This document shows, in pieces, positions 30,901-40,100 of a stretch of 59,215 nt of DNA (positions within the stretch are counted from its first letter, which is position 1; each line of letters begins with the position of its first letter). A program made the position numbers and the translations under genes. This DNA is from Didymodactylos carnosus (taxonomy: Eukaryota; Rotifera; Eurotatoria; Philodinida; Philodinidae). The DNA lies in assembly GCA_905250885.1 (NCBI GenBank), contig CAJNOQ010000256.1, positions 1-59,215 on the forward strand. Reading direction: 5' to 3'. The notes under the pieces are model-generated. The model saw only the letters and a program-made list of their open reading frames with translations. It was not told the origin of the DNA and did no database searches.

Positions 30901-33257
30901 ATGTGTTTTTCAAAGAGACAAAGGCGGTAAGAAATAAAGGAATGTGATTTTTATGGAAACAGAATATAAATGACACTGAACTTTGATAGACGTTTATGTT
31001 CGTAGCCGTCGTTTGCACAAGAGACTCTTTTAGATTTCCTTTTGGGACAGTCCAGATTTGTGGTGAGAGTTGTCTCCCTTCAGTCGTGCAGAGGCCTCAA
31101 TCGAGGAATAGTTTTTTAATGTTTTTTAAAGAGAAACTTTCTGTATTTTTTCGATCTTAACAGCATCTTCAATCAAAAACCATTGTATATTTGGAATTAG
31201 TTTTACAAACTCCATTGAACGATGTATAATGCAAGAAAGACTTTTTTAGAGTAAAAAGAAACCACACTTTAAAAAGACTTGTGCAGGATAGAACATTTTC
31301 TTTGTATGTACCTAATTCTGGAATCCTTCAACGAATGTAAGGGACATACTATACACAATGAAACAATTCTATCATGTATCTGCTGTTCTTGTTTTTTTAG
31401 AGAGTACACAAACGTTTCTTTGAGTCAATTTTGATCGAAAAGAACAAGTTTTATTTCTCTCATAGCCATTTTCCTTTCGTTATAGCAAACATTTTGAAGT
31501 AGGAAGAGTGAAACTGAATATAAACTAATCGTTCTTAACAAGAAATCTCATAATCTGTCTAATATTGTCCATTGGACTCTTTTCCTAATTGAGAATAATT
31601 TAGGAGCAAAAGAGTAAGTCTCAAATCAAGTCATTTTTTCTTTATTTTGTACGTACTCATATTATCATATCGTTGTAAAATATCGATCACCAAATGAGTT
31701 ATTTCATACAATTGATGTATAATTTTTTCACCACTAACAACATATAAATCTCCCAATATTTGTGATGCCCTATAGTAATAAATAAAGCCAACAGATATTT
31801 ATCAACATCAAAATATTTATTTGAAATTTTTCATTAACGTACAATATTAACATATCTTTATGATTTTGCATTAATTCAATAATACGAATTAATTTTGGAA
31901 TAATTGTAATTATTTCATTCATATTTGGCATATTTTTAAATAATTTTGCATAAAGTGTTAATTGATCAACATTGTTAAACAGTGGCATTAATTGATCAAT
32001 TTTACTTTGAATTTCTTCACCGGTAAATATACGAGAAATATTTTGAAACTAAAAGAAAACAAAAAAATAATAAAGAACAAAATTTTTGAACTTTATTTGT
32101 GTTATTATATGTCTGTTATAATTTTTCATTATACTTACATAATTGATGACTGTTTCATTATCAATTTCCGATAGAAAATAATCCATATCCATTAGTAAAT
32201 CTTTTAATTCTAAACTGCATAAAACTTGAATAACATCTGTTGAATTATTAATACCATCAATAGTTAAAAAATTAATTAATAATTGTTGACTACAAACAGG
32301 TTCAAAATCAACAGTATCATTGAATGTTTTGTAAATCTATAAAAATATGAATATAAAATTTTAATTTTTTCTATTAAAATTATTCATTTTTATAATATAT
32401 AAAAATAAAAAAAAGAGGAGAAAAATAAAATTTTTATACTTGAACAAAATCAAATGAGGCATTTAATAGACCGGTGATAATGTGTGGTGGCATTCCTGTT
32501 GCTAATAAACTTTTTTCAAATATATTAGTATTTGTAAATAAATCACGAACAAAAAATTGACCATCTATATAATAAAAAGAATAAAACAAACGATTTTTCT
32601 CATAAAAGATAAGAAAAGACAATATATTTACCAATTAATTTTTGTAGAAATGTATCATTCAATGCATTATTAATATGACTCAATGCTTCTGTTGCACGAG
32701 GAATATTTTCTAAATTTTCCATTAAATGTGGTGTTCTCGCTAATATTTGAAAATTATCGTACACAGGTGTAATACTTTTAAATAATAGAAAAAAAAATTA
32801 TATTATAATTTTTATATAGTTATTTTTAAAAATATATGAACATACTCATCTTTTAATGATGCTGAATTCATATCAAATGCTTTTAATCGACATGAAACAT
32901 TTGTATTGCATAAAAAACTTTTAAGAAATGATATTGTTCCACTATTAGGCAATGGCATCGGATTATAATGACCTATAAATATTAAAAATATTTATAAATT
33001 AATTAGAAAATTAAATTTTAAATTTTATTATATATACAAGCGGGTCGATTTTCTACTGGTGATGTTCTTCTTATGATAGCAACGATAGAAAATAAAAGTA
33101 ATGGCCATACAAGTTCAAATAAAAATAATATCTAAAGAGAAAAATGAGAATCTCATGTATATTTCTTATTATTTAATTTAAAAATATATTGTACCGGTTG
33201 TCGTCGACGTAAAAGAAAATTTTTATACAATAATATTCGAAATTGTTCAAATGCCAT
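3208..33257 (-). CDS. ABCA: Full-size ABCA-subfamily ABC transporter, ABCA12/13-like, 56 exons, about 3,275 aa
   Basis: ABCA proteins flip or export lipids across membranes. I traced 56 exons whose phases agree throughout: 33195-33257, 33038-33131, 32846-32972, 32632-32774, 32440-32564, 32139-32336, 31843-32048, 31657-31769, 30053-30207, 29783-29983, 29521-29702, 29229-29445, 29034-29157, 28897-28970, 28696-28814, 28406-28619, 27737-28324, 25099-25298, 24897-25030, 24716-24837, 24435-24650, 24203-24356, 23988-24140, 22917-23065, 22744-22860, 22419-22683, 22238-22352, 21453-21638, 21321-21385, 21197-21255, 21039-21135, 20868-20961, 20652-20790, 20388-20592, 19419-19550, 18971-19364, 18826-18913, 18698-18759, 18514-18638, 18338-18445, 17821-18026, 17606-17756, 17083-17425, 7052-7292, 6849-6979, 6641-6729, 6279-6569, 5643-6202, 5162-5280, 4966-5090, 4589-4905, 4502-4523, 4285-4434, 4053-4180, 3771-3905, 3208-3705. 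The order is TM1, giant loop 1, TM2-6, NBD1, TM7, loop 2, TM8-12, NBD2, tail. The start gives [20 protein letters not shown], the classic ABCA N terminus. AATAAA lies at 3151-3146. Family is certain; the exact orthologue is not. Confidence 0.93.
4285..5090 (-). CDS. ABCA: ABCA part 6: nucleotide-binding domain 2
   Basis: Four exons (4966-5090, 4589-4905, 4502-4523, 4285-4434) encode NBD2. Walker A is GINGAGKTT (about residues 2845-2853), the Q-loop is YCPQFDA, the signature is YSGGM (about 2942-2946), and Walker B LILLDEPTNGMDP is split: the DEPTNGM part sits on a 22-nt micro-exon. The H-loop is TSHSMNECD. An unspliced reading across 4906-4965 stays open but inserts residues after ITG that no family member has; removing the 60-nt GT-AG intron restores [12 protein letters not shown]. 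The preceding exon (5162-5280) carries the linker ending LTKFYR. Confidence 0.93.
5643..7292 (-). CDS. ABCA: ABCA part 5: extracellular loop 2 and second membrane domain
   Basis: Five exons encode loop 2 and TM8-12. Loop 2 has the Cys-rich [18 protein letters not shown] motif (like [21 protein letters not shown]), then [25 protein letters not shown] and [20 protein letters not shown], all hallmark ABCA positions. The membrane part includes [13 protein letters not shown], the [20 protein letters not shown] coupling region and [20 protein letters not shown]. The acceptor for the 5643-6202 exon is placed at TTCTAG before TCTATTGG because that restores YWLSAFLWD; a second AG 14 nt downstream would delete this conserved motif. 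Confidence 0.9.
7293..9589. other. ABCA intron segment between its loop-2 exon and the USP gene
   Basis: This is the downstream (minus-strand) third of the 9.8-kb ABCA intron. I see no coding exon. It contains a short AT dinucleotide run near 8494-8506, A-rich tracts around 9210-9290 and no readable transposon ends. The first 250 bp beyond 9340 probably include the 3' UTR of the USP gene. Confidence 0.5.
9590..12649 (-). CDS. USP4/USP11/USP15-type ubiquitin-specific protease, 909 aa, nested in the ABCA intron
   Basis: This deubiquitinase (cysteine protease, family C19) cleaves ubiquitin from proteins. Two exons, 11842-12649 and 9590-11511, join across a 330-nt intron inside the Cys box and restore [19 protein letters not shown]. 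The N terminus holds a DUSP domain (about residues 5-115; [19 protein letters not shown]) and a ubiquitin-like domain (about 125-220). The catalytic core has Cys260 in [13 protein letters not shown], zinc-binding pairs CLDC and CPKC, His824 in [10 protein letters not shown] and Asp841 in WHTFDDS. An acidic insert lies mid-domain ([20 protein letters not shown]). DUSP plus Ubl plus USP is the USP4/11/15 layout, and the length fits (about 950 aa in vertebrates). It lies on the same strand as ABCA, wholly inside one of its introns, so it needs its own promoter. All catalytic residues are present. Confidence 0.93.
12650..14387. other. Shared upstream region between the divergent USP and AP2M1 genes
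   Basis: The 1.7 kb between the two divergent start codons holds no coding signal I can support. It should carry the promoters of both nested genes, but I see no distinctive promoter motif. Two loosely similar segments (about 13100-13160 and 13380-13410, sharing AGAGG.TTATTCTG and AAAAAATTCTCTCA) may be an old duplication. A (GAAA)n-like run lies near 13570. Confidence 0.45.
14388..15969 (+). CDS. AP2M1: AP-2 complex mu (medium) subunit, 460 aa
   Basis: This is the cargo-binding medium chain of the AP-2 clathrin adaptor, which selects YxxPhi signals at the plasma membrane. Three exons, 14388-15342, 15473-15664 and 15734-15969, join in frame. The N-terminal longin-like domain starts [20 protein letters not shown]. 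Residues 145-157 ([13 protein letters not shown]) correspond to the activation-loop segment phosphorylated by AAK1 in vertebrates; Thr150 is the likely equivalent. The mu-homology domain follows ([20 protein letters not shown]) and ends [16 protein letters not shown], nearly identical to animal AP2M1. It is about 25 residues longer than the vertebrate protein because the loop near residues 225-265 is a Ser/Thr/Gly-rich insert. AATAAA is at 16162-16167. The gene lies inside an ABCA intron on the opposite strand. Confidence 0.96.
15970..17082. other. AP2M1 3' flank and start of the 9.8-kb ABCA intron
   Basis: No gene is visible. The first 200 bp are the likely AP2M1 3' UTR. Simple repeats occupy the rest: an ATAATAAT run near 16497-16530, a CT repeat at about 16695-16715 and several T-rich tracts. 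The ABCA donor splice site lies at 17082. Confidence 0.5.
17083..17425 (-). CDS. ABCA: ABCA part 4: TM7 exon, donor side of the 9.8-kb intron
   Basis: This exon continues the Ser/Thr-rich linker, then encodes [19 protein letters not shown] followed by [20 protein letters not shown], which is the pre-TM7 and TM7 segment of ABCA proteins (compare [21 protein letters not shown]). It ends within [12 protein letters not shown] plus two bases at a good donor (GTAAGTG, 17082-17076). The next exon of the transporter begins only at 7292, where an acceptor (AAAATAG, then T) restores the frame. That leaves an intron of 9,790 bp. Confidence 0.85.
17606..19364 (-). CDS. ABCA: ABCA part 3: nucleotide-binding domain 1 and regulatory segment
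   Basis: Seven exons encode NBD1. Walker A is GHNGAGKTT (about residues 1898-1906), the Q-loop is LCPQDD, the signature is LSGGV (about 1998-2002; LSGGM is usual in ABCA), Walker B ends VILDEPTSG with the catalytic Glu at about 2023, and the H-loop is TTHYLDEAD. After the domain comes the conserved regulatory element [14 protein letters not shown], then an acidic/serine-rich linker ([16 protein letters not shown]). The intron phases across 18338-19364 are all consistent and no key catalytic residue is missing, so this domain should bind and hydrolyse ATP. Confidence 0.92.
20388..21385 (-). CDS. ABCA: ABCA part 2: first membrane domain, TM2-TM6
   Basis: Six exons encode the TM2-6 block. Visible landmarks are a hydrophobic [13 protein letters not shown] segment, the charged [19 protein letters not shown] coupling-helix region (compare EKEARLKETMRIMGL of ABCA1), two further helices, the [20 protein letters not shown] segment that mirrors the FSRANLAAACGGIIYF motif, and [14 protein letters not shown] near the end. 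The following exon (19419-19550) is the linker that starts [18 protein letters not shown], equivalent to the PWYF region before NBD1. The 837-nt intron between them (19551-20387) holds nothing I recognise. Confidence 0.88.
21453..33257 (-). CDS. ABCA: ABCA part 1: N terminus, TM1 and giant extracellular loop 1
   Basis: Twenty-eight exons encode residues 1 to about 1,585. The first two carry the cytosolic RRRQP motif and TM1 ([16 protein letters not shown]). The [12 protein letters not shown] segment that follows matches the start of loop 1 in ABCA1-type proteins. The middle of the loop is helical, Asn/Ile/Leu-rich and unlike anything I know outside this family. Homology becomes clear again near its end: [56 protein letters not shown] and [13 protein letters not shown] correspond to conserved loop-1 and pre-TM2 motifs. 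A loop of about 1,540 residues is far longer than in ABCA1 (about 600), longer than ABCA12 and shorter than ABCA13. Confidence 0.85.
23137..23584. mobile_element. TTAA-flanked MITE (piggyBac-type target), 448 bp
   Basis: The element is bounded by TTAA on both sides (23133-23136 and 23585-23588). Its ends are 14-bp perfect terminal inverted repeats, GAGCCATTTTCTAA at the left and the reverse complement at the right. TTAA duplication is the hallmark of piggyBac-like transposition. The interior has no transposase, so it is non-autonomous. It sits in the ABCA intron 23066-23987, between two loop-1 exons, and accounts for about half of that intron. Confidence 0.7.
25820..26699. mobile_element. Outer hAT-like non-autonomous element, interrupted
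   Basis: Left end TAGAGGTGGACAAGTCCGG and right end (reverse complement) CAGAGATGAGCAAGTCC form imperfect inverted repeats matching the YARNG start typical of hAT elements. Flanking 8-mers are AATTTTAC (25812-25819) and CATTTTAC (26700-26707), a 7/8 match as expected for an aged 8-bp hAT target duplication. Both subterminal regions are dense in AGTCC and related pentamers, the sort of repeats hAT transposases bind. No transposase is encoded. A second element is inserted inside it. Confidence 0.7.
25996..26336. mobile_element. Inner hAT-like MITE, 341 bp, with perfect 8-bp target duplication
   Basis: The element is flanked by identical 8-mers CTGGGCAC at 25988-25995 and 26337-26344. Its ends are TAGATGTGCAACTCG and, reverse-complemented, TAGAGATGTGCATGGG, which share TAGA..TGTGCA. 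The subterminal regions are unusually GC-rich for this window and full of CGGGTA / TACCCG repeats in opposite orientations at the two ends. It has no coding capacity. It lies inside the outer hAT-like element and so inserted later. Confidence 0.75.
29742..29764. repeat. CT dinucleotide microsatellite
   Basis: A run of about eleven CT units lies in the ABCA intron between the 29521-29702 and 29783-29983 exons. On the transcribed strand it reads as GA. Similar short runs occur at about 16695-16715 (CT) and 43221-43236 (GA). Confidence 0.8.
30208..31656. other. 1.4-kb ABCA intron without recognisable content
   Basis: The intron joins loop-1 exons 31657-31769 and 30053-30207. CAAGGAAACCT occurs twice (about 30589 and 30729). 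It is somewhat less AT-rich than its neighbours, which suggests an old insertion, but I can read no inverted ends or target duplication. Confidence 0.45.
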
Positions 33258-35928
33258 TATCTATTCAGATATATTAAAAAGAAAGGAAAAAACGAATATA
33301 TATAAATATATTAAATTTATTATCATTAATATGAACAGTTTTAATTCAATATGGTTGAATGACTTACCTATACCAAATTTTTTCAAATGATTATTGTTAT
33401 TTTTAGATGATGATAAGAGAAAGAGAGAGAAGACACATAGGTTTTCTCTAAAATAGAATATTCAAAAAAAAAATTTGTTAATAATGAACAATAGAATGAA
33501 AAAAGCTGATGAATTGTATTTTTATAATAGAGATGTCTCGACAATTCGATATGTAATAATTGTCTATACAAGATTATCAATAGAATGTCTCTCGTTTTTT
33601 TTTTTTCTTTTTTTGTTGTTTTCTTTTATATGGAATACAAAAAAATTGAACTAGTAATCAAGCAAGAGATATATACATTCATTCATTCATTCATTCATTT
33701 ATTCATTGTTTCAGAATCGGCCAATTTGATGAGTTTCTATGTGTTTTAGCACGTGTCCTAATCTTTAAATAAATAAAATTGAACATTTACAATTTTCGAG
33801 GTCATTATATACAGACGACGATATATAGAAGTTTAAATTAATCAAAACATGAAAATCATCTTTTTTCGATTAATATTTATGAGTCAATAAACTGATTTAA
33901 AGGAAAAAATAGAGAGAATCCGATGATGATTATGTTCAATGTTAAATTAATCACTCTCAAATGATTAAAGTCTAGAGAGAAGAAAAAATAATCATTAAAA
34001 TTCTGAGACTAATAGATTTAGATATTGGTTCTTGTAATAAAAAGAAATAATGTTACTCTCTTTTATACTGTCTTTAATCAATTAAGCTGTTTATTTTTTA
34101 CAGGTAGTAAAACTTACCTGAATAAACCATCCGTATTAACTTTTATTCTTTATAAAATGCAAACGTTTTTGAAATATATTTCATAGAAATAAAAATAAAT
34201 CAATTTTCAGTATCTCTCTTCTCTCTCGTTTATTCTCATTTTTCTATGCAAAAACAATGACACATCGTACATATACTCAAAAAATTCAAATCCTCATGTA
34301 TGTTTTTACTGATCCCACTTGAAATATTCTTTTGCTTTTTTTTTTTATTTTTTATTTTTAATTTCTAAGTTTAAAAGTACATAAATATCTACGTAACGCA
34401 CGTCATCAATTTAAATACAGTTCCTTAAAACTTGCTCTTCTTTCTCTCTTTCTCTCTCTTTAGTCTTTGATCAATCATATATTATGGTTATTATATAGAT
34501 ATATATTACATGCACGTCGTAATACGATCATCACTCGTATCATGTTTCATAATAAGCTCCTGTTTCACTAATAAGCTCCTGTTTTCGGGTAGTCTATTGT
34601 TCTTCTTGTTGAATAAAAATAAAATTTTGTGCTATTCATCCGCGCGTCAATATCGTAGCTTCTGACATAATTTAAAACGAAAAATCTTTTTATTTTATTT
34701 TGTTCTTCTAGTAAAAATGACTGGTCGCTTTGTCAAATCATCTCTTCTAGTTATATCTTAGCACGATCATATTTTTATCTGATTGAAATTGAAAAAGAAA
34801 AAAAAAAATTGAAGAATGAAACTGTACATTATTGTACAAATGTGTGTGTGTACTGTATATTTTAGGTACACTGTTCTATCTGTAAACGGAAGGAAATAGA
34901 TGATTATAGATTTTTTTTTTTTTTTTTGTTGTAGAGACCAAATCAATAACAAATATTTGTATTTGATATTCTAATTTAAAAGAAAATGAAATTTGTCATT
35001 TGGCAGAGGTGGTAAAGTAGGAGGAAGACGAACCAACCATTCATTAAGATAACTCACTATTTTAAAACAAATGCAGCTAATTTTTCAAGTGTTTGTAAAA
35101 TAGAAGTTACTTGTTTGCTCTCGTAAGGAGTATATACTTAAATTTGTAATATCTATGGTAAAACTATGGTAGACAGATAAACTACCATAAACGATTACTC
35201 TTCATAAATAATATCTAATGGAAAACCTTAAACTCTAAATTCTTATAGCTTCTTTACTCTTATATATGCAGTATTTATAATCATAATGTTCTAATAAACA
35301 GAGAAGATATTTCTTCTTTTAAAACAGATCATATACGATAATATGGAGTGAAATGTAAATGAGAAAAAGAATGATCAAAACTGTATTTAATCTTATATAA
35401 TCGTATCAATAGAATAATAATAAAAGAAGATTTAAAAAGAGTATATTGAACAATAAAAGCAATTTAAGACACTAAAAAACAGAACTGACACGAAATATGC
35501 GTGTAACTAAACCATTATGTTCTTTAGAATAAAAAGAGAATTACTATAATAAACAAGACAATTTTAGACAGTATACGTAAAATAGAAGAAAAAGACTATT
35601 TATCGTAAAAATTTGACCACTATTGCATGATCAAAGATCAGAGAATAACAGCTTCATGCGTATTTTTAAAATTATAATAGTCACAAATAATCGCAAATAA
35701 ACTTCCCTAACATGTTCATCCCTATTGTTTTGATGCGATAATACATCTTTCGATAGAGGACATCTTCTAACAATGGTATTACAGCGATCAACTAGTGACA
35801 TCGTTTTATACTGAACAGAGTAAACTTTTTCTGGTTAGGTACTATTGTCTAGGTTACGCACTATCTTATGATTATCATAAATACATTTGAGATCATTTTT
35901 AAGACCTTTATACCACCAACAAAAAAAT
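33258..35928. other. Region upstream of ABCA
   Basis: No coding region is visible. It should contain the ABCA 5' UTR and promoter. I see a CATT tetranucleotide repeat near 33678-33700, T- and A-rich tracts (33595-33615, 34335-34360, 34911-34928) and a two-copy tandem repeat at 34551-34586. Confidence 0.45.
34551..34586. repeat. Two-copy tandem repeat
   Basis: AATAAGCTCCTGTTTC at 34551-34566 is repeated at 34570-34586 with one extra T. It is a small local duplication of no evident function. Confidence 0.7.
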
Positions 35929-36205
35929 AAAGTTCATTTAGAGTACCGGAAAAGTGCTTTTTTGTATCAAACACACTCGATAATCCAGACGATGTTCTCT
36001 TATGTTGGCGAGAAGAACTGCCAAATGTTTAAGAAAAATTTTCAAACAACATGACGAAAATTAAGTTTCCATGGGAAAATAATATTAGTTTTAAAATTTT
36101 TCTTAAACATTTGCCAGTACTTCTTGCCAAAAATAGAACATCGTGTGAGTTTATCGAGTGCTCTGAATACAAAAAAGCACTTTTCTACCTCTCTAAATGA
36201 ACTTT
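35929..36205. repeat. Fold-back inverted repeat just upstream of NPHP1
   Basis: Arms of about 112 bp (35929-36043 and 36094-36205) are reverse complements with scattered mismatches; shared blocks include GAAAAGTGCTTTTTTGTAT and CAAATGTTTAAGAAAAATTT. The loop is about 50 bp. It ends about 185 bp before the NPHP1 start codon. It looks like a MITE or fold-back insertion; no target duplication is evident. Confidence 0.75.
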
Positions 36206-36389
36206 CTTTTTTTCTTACCGTTGATAAATGCTCTAAGGAAATAAAACTAAATAATTATATCAAAAAAAAGTTTTCAATCTGGTATTTGTGTATTCTGCCC
36301 AAGAAACTTTTTAAAAGTCTCTTTATGTTTATTGTGTCGTGGCTTACTTCATCTCTTTTATTTTTAGAAATAAATCATTTTAGATTTAA

Positions 36390-37067
36390 ATGGCTGCTGC
36401 TGCTATTACCAGTACTACTGTTCCTATTCCTGCTCCAACAACAACTGCTGCCGAACCGTCTCTTCCTCGAAATTTAAAACAATTAATTGCTGAGATCGAT
36501 CAATCAAAAAAGGAAATTGATTCAAAAGTAAAAACTTTGGAAAAATACGATACAAGTCGCAAGAAAAAAAAAGACAATCTTGATAAAGCCAGTGAAGGAC
36601 GAAATACACTAAAATCGTTACATACGAGAGTAAACGATATTCAACAAGAAGTTGAAAAAGCTACAAAAGAGAGTGACAATAGTGAATCATTTAGAAGTTT
36701 CAATAAATCAAAACAAGGAGCATTAAAAACATTAGCATCACTAAGTACAAAACTTTTAAGCGCCGATAAACACCTTGAGAAAATAACCGGCCCTACTGAC
36801 GATTCAATAACAGCTACTACTACAGCAATAAAAACAGATGGTGAAGAAAAATCATCGGGTATTGCATCTCTTGTACGAAATATGCCATTTGGACGAGGAT
36901 CAAAAAAAAAGAAGAAAGATGTTACAACATCATCAGTTGCACAACCAGCAGCAATCATAGATGCGACAACAGAGGCTGGTGCAACAGAACATGCGCAGAA
37001 AAGCGGAGAAGTTGCAAAAGACGAAGATATAGATGAGGAGAGTGACGCAGCAAGATCAAGTGACGAA

Positions 37068-37102
<35 letters not shown>

Positions 37103-40100
37103 CGTAGTGACAGATAAAAAGAGTGAAGGTTTGTTTTCATTTTTTCGTTAAATTATGAACTTACCCAGAAAGCCATGATCTATAAGTTGATGTAGATGAA
37201 GAGTTCGTCATAAAGAGCCATTACTGCTACGAAAACATAATTAGCCTAGATGAGAATTTATTTTGAGAATTGTCTATATAGACTTTGGAAGTTAAACTCG
37301 TGTCAACAGACATAATCGTCTCATGCTTGCTATAATCGACATTGTCTTTCCCAAAACTTTGATGAACCCCTTCTATCTAGATCATTTCTACTTATCAATT
37401 TAGAAATACCGAAACGTCCAATGAAACAACCAGTGCCAACTATTCATTCAAATGTTGACCAAGACTCAACGTCGAGTGATGATGACGATGAACTCAAACT
37501 GTTGAATAATTATCAGAAAGAAGTTTCGCAATCAAAGAGTATGATGTCTGACGAAAATGAGAATAAAAAACGTCTGCATACACCACCAAGCGTTCGTTCA
37601 ACAAGTTCTCTAAGACATCGAAAAGAAAACGAAATACATTCCGATCATAAACAAATAACAACTATTCCTGTTGAGCGAAAACAGAAAAAACCTGTAATTT
37701 CCACTGATAGTGAGGATGAGGAAGAGGAAGGTGATAAAACATATTTTGAAGAAGAAGATGATGAACTGAAAAAGTTAAAAGAAGACAGTGTGGTAGACGA
37801 GGAAGAAGAAGAACAGCAGGCTTCGGACATCGATGAAGATAATCAACATCTCAGAAGATTAAGAAGTGAGAAAGTTGAGCCTGGTACAATGTTTCGTGCT
37901 CTTCAAGATTTAACAGCTGAGAAAGAAGACGATTTAGACCTTCGAAAAAATGATCGCTTAGAACTCGTTCAACAATCACCAGATGATTGGTGGATATTTA
38001 AAAATGATCAAGGAAAACAAGGTTACGTTCCAATTAATTATATTGAACAAATTTCTGATTCTAATGAAATTCATCCATCATCACTACCGGGTCAAATTCG
38101 TCAACATCGACGCATTAGAAGACAGGAACCGTCGGCATTGATTGATGCATTAAAAGTCCAACGCAGTATTCCATCTGGTTTTGTTTTATCGAATTTAGCA
38201 TCATTAACAACATTAAATAAATATCAGTTATCAAATTATTTAATACCAAAAATGACTGAATCAAATTTATATTATACTGATTTATATTGGCGTCACGATA
38301 TACAATCGATTCGTTTACATAATGTACATCATCAAAAAATATTAACATTGAAATCATGTCTTAAAATACCAAAAATTGTTCAACAACCAAATATTACTAT
38401 TTTGAGTCGATGTGTAAGAGTATGTTTACATGATGGATATGAAATTGTAAGTAATATTCATACTGTACGTGCACATGTCAAAAAGACGAGTGATCCACAT
38501 GAATTAACAGAAACATGGTATTTTTCTGATTCTGAAATAAGATCATTAATAGATGAACAACCTGAATTATTAATACGCTCAGACTTACAAACATTATCAA
38601 ATATTATTATGGAATTAGCAGTCACATGTCAATCAGCACTAACAAATGAAAAATGTGAAATTGGATGTGGATGGATAATGATACCGATCGAGTAAGTTAA
38701 TAATTTAAAAAATAAATGTAATTATTCTCAGAGTTGAATTTCTGAAAATTTGAGTACATAGTAAGAAAACAAAGATTCGAGAAAATGGCAGAACATCTGA
38801 GAGTAAAATCTTATTCTATTAATTTCATTGCAATCAAACTACATTATAGAATTAGCATCATTAACAACATTAAATAAATATCATTTATGTCCGATAGAGT
38901 CAAATGTTCATATTGTGAAACGTTTAGATTATCGATCTTTACTCGTCGCTAGCGAAGTTTTATTAATTTTCGTTATTTTATTTATGAATAGCATTTTCTA
39001 CTTTACTTTAAATGAAACGTACACGTAAGGAATGGAGAGATCATAAAACGATATTTTAATAACAGGATGTTGGAAACTCTACTAATGTGAGAAGAATTGC
39101 AAACAATTTATTCACATGTTCTATGAGTTTGTATTAAAAGTTTTAAAGTACCAGCGTTCTATTTTCCCGATACATTTTGCTGGAAGAAAAATAAAAAATC
39201 TAGGTAGTTGTTCACCTTACACAGTGAACATTTTCGGATTACCAAGCAGATATGAAATTATTTTTCTAGAACCTCTTATTTCGTGTCGAATATGATTTAT
39301 TAGAACTCATTAGTTACGTTTTTCTGAAAAAATATACACCATGGATCGCACGACTAAAAGTTTCGATGGAAAACTTGTTTGCTTAAGATAATGGATGAGG
39401 CAGAAAAAACCGATCTCTCAGTATTTTCTAGTTTTCTCCTCTCCTTTGCACACAAATCACCATTTTACTCACTACAAGAAGCATGTTGAACATTTTTCCA
39501 TATACTGTGAAAATAAATAAATATAGAGAAAATACTGTAAAGTTGCAATGTCAACAATTTTCTAATCCCAAGGACACAATGAAAATAAAAATATCTTGAA
39601 CGTGGTCCTATGCAAAAAAGTGAAGTCGAAATGTATGTTTCAGTGCTTCGAAGTGTTGTCTTTCTTTTTGTGTATCATCGATTGAACAAAAGCCGATTTT
39701 ATCAAACAATTCACTAAAAAAAGAAGGAACTTGACCTTTTCACCTTGTTACAGTAAAAGAAATGAAAAAGAAATATTGAATTTTCTCTGTTCGGATGTGA
39801 TAGAAGAATTATTCTGTTTTCAAATAAAACAAATCTGACCTTAAACGTTAACCGAGTTATAAAAAAATTTCTAACTAACCTCGAAATTCCAGTTTGAAAA
39901 CGATGTTTTTTTGACAAAATCAACAGAAAAAGAAAAAAACCTGTTGCAATCGCTTGCCGTAAGGAATAGTTTTAAATTGACACAGCAATTTATGGACAGT
40001 AAAATATCTATCTTGTCTTTTGTATATCTCACAATATGAAGAGCTAAAATGGAAAATATTGAGTTCTTGGTTATAAAATTGTCGATATTGTAACTTTACA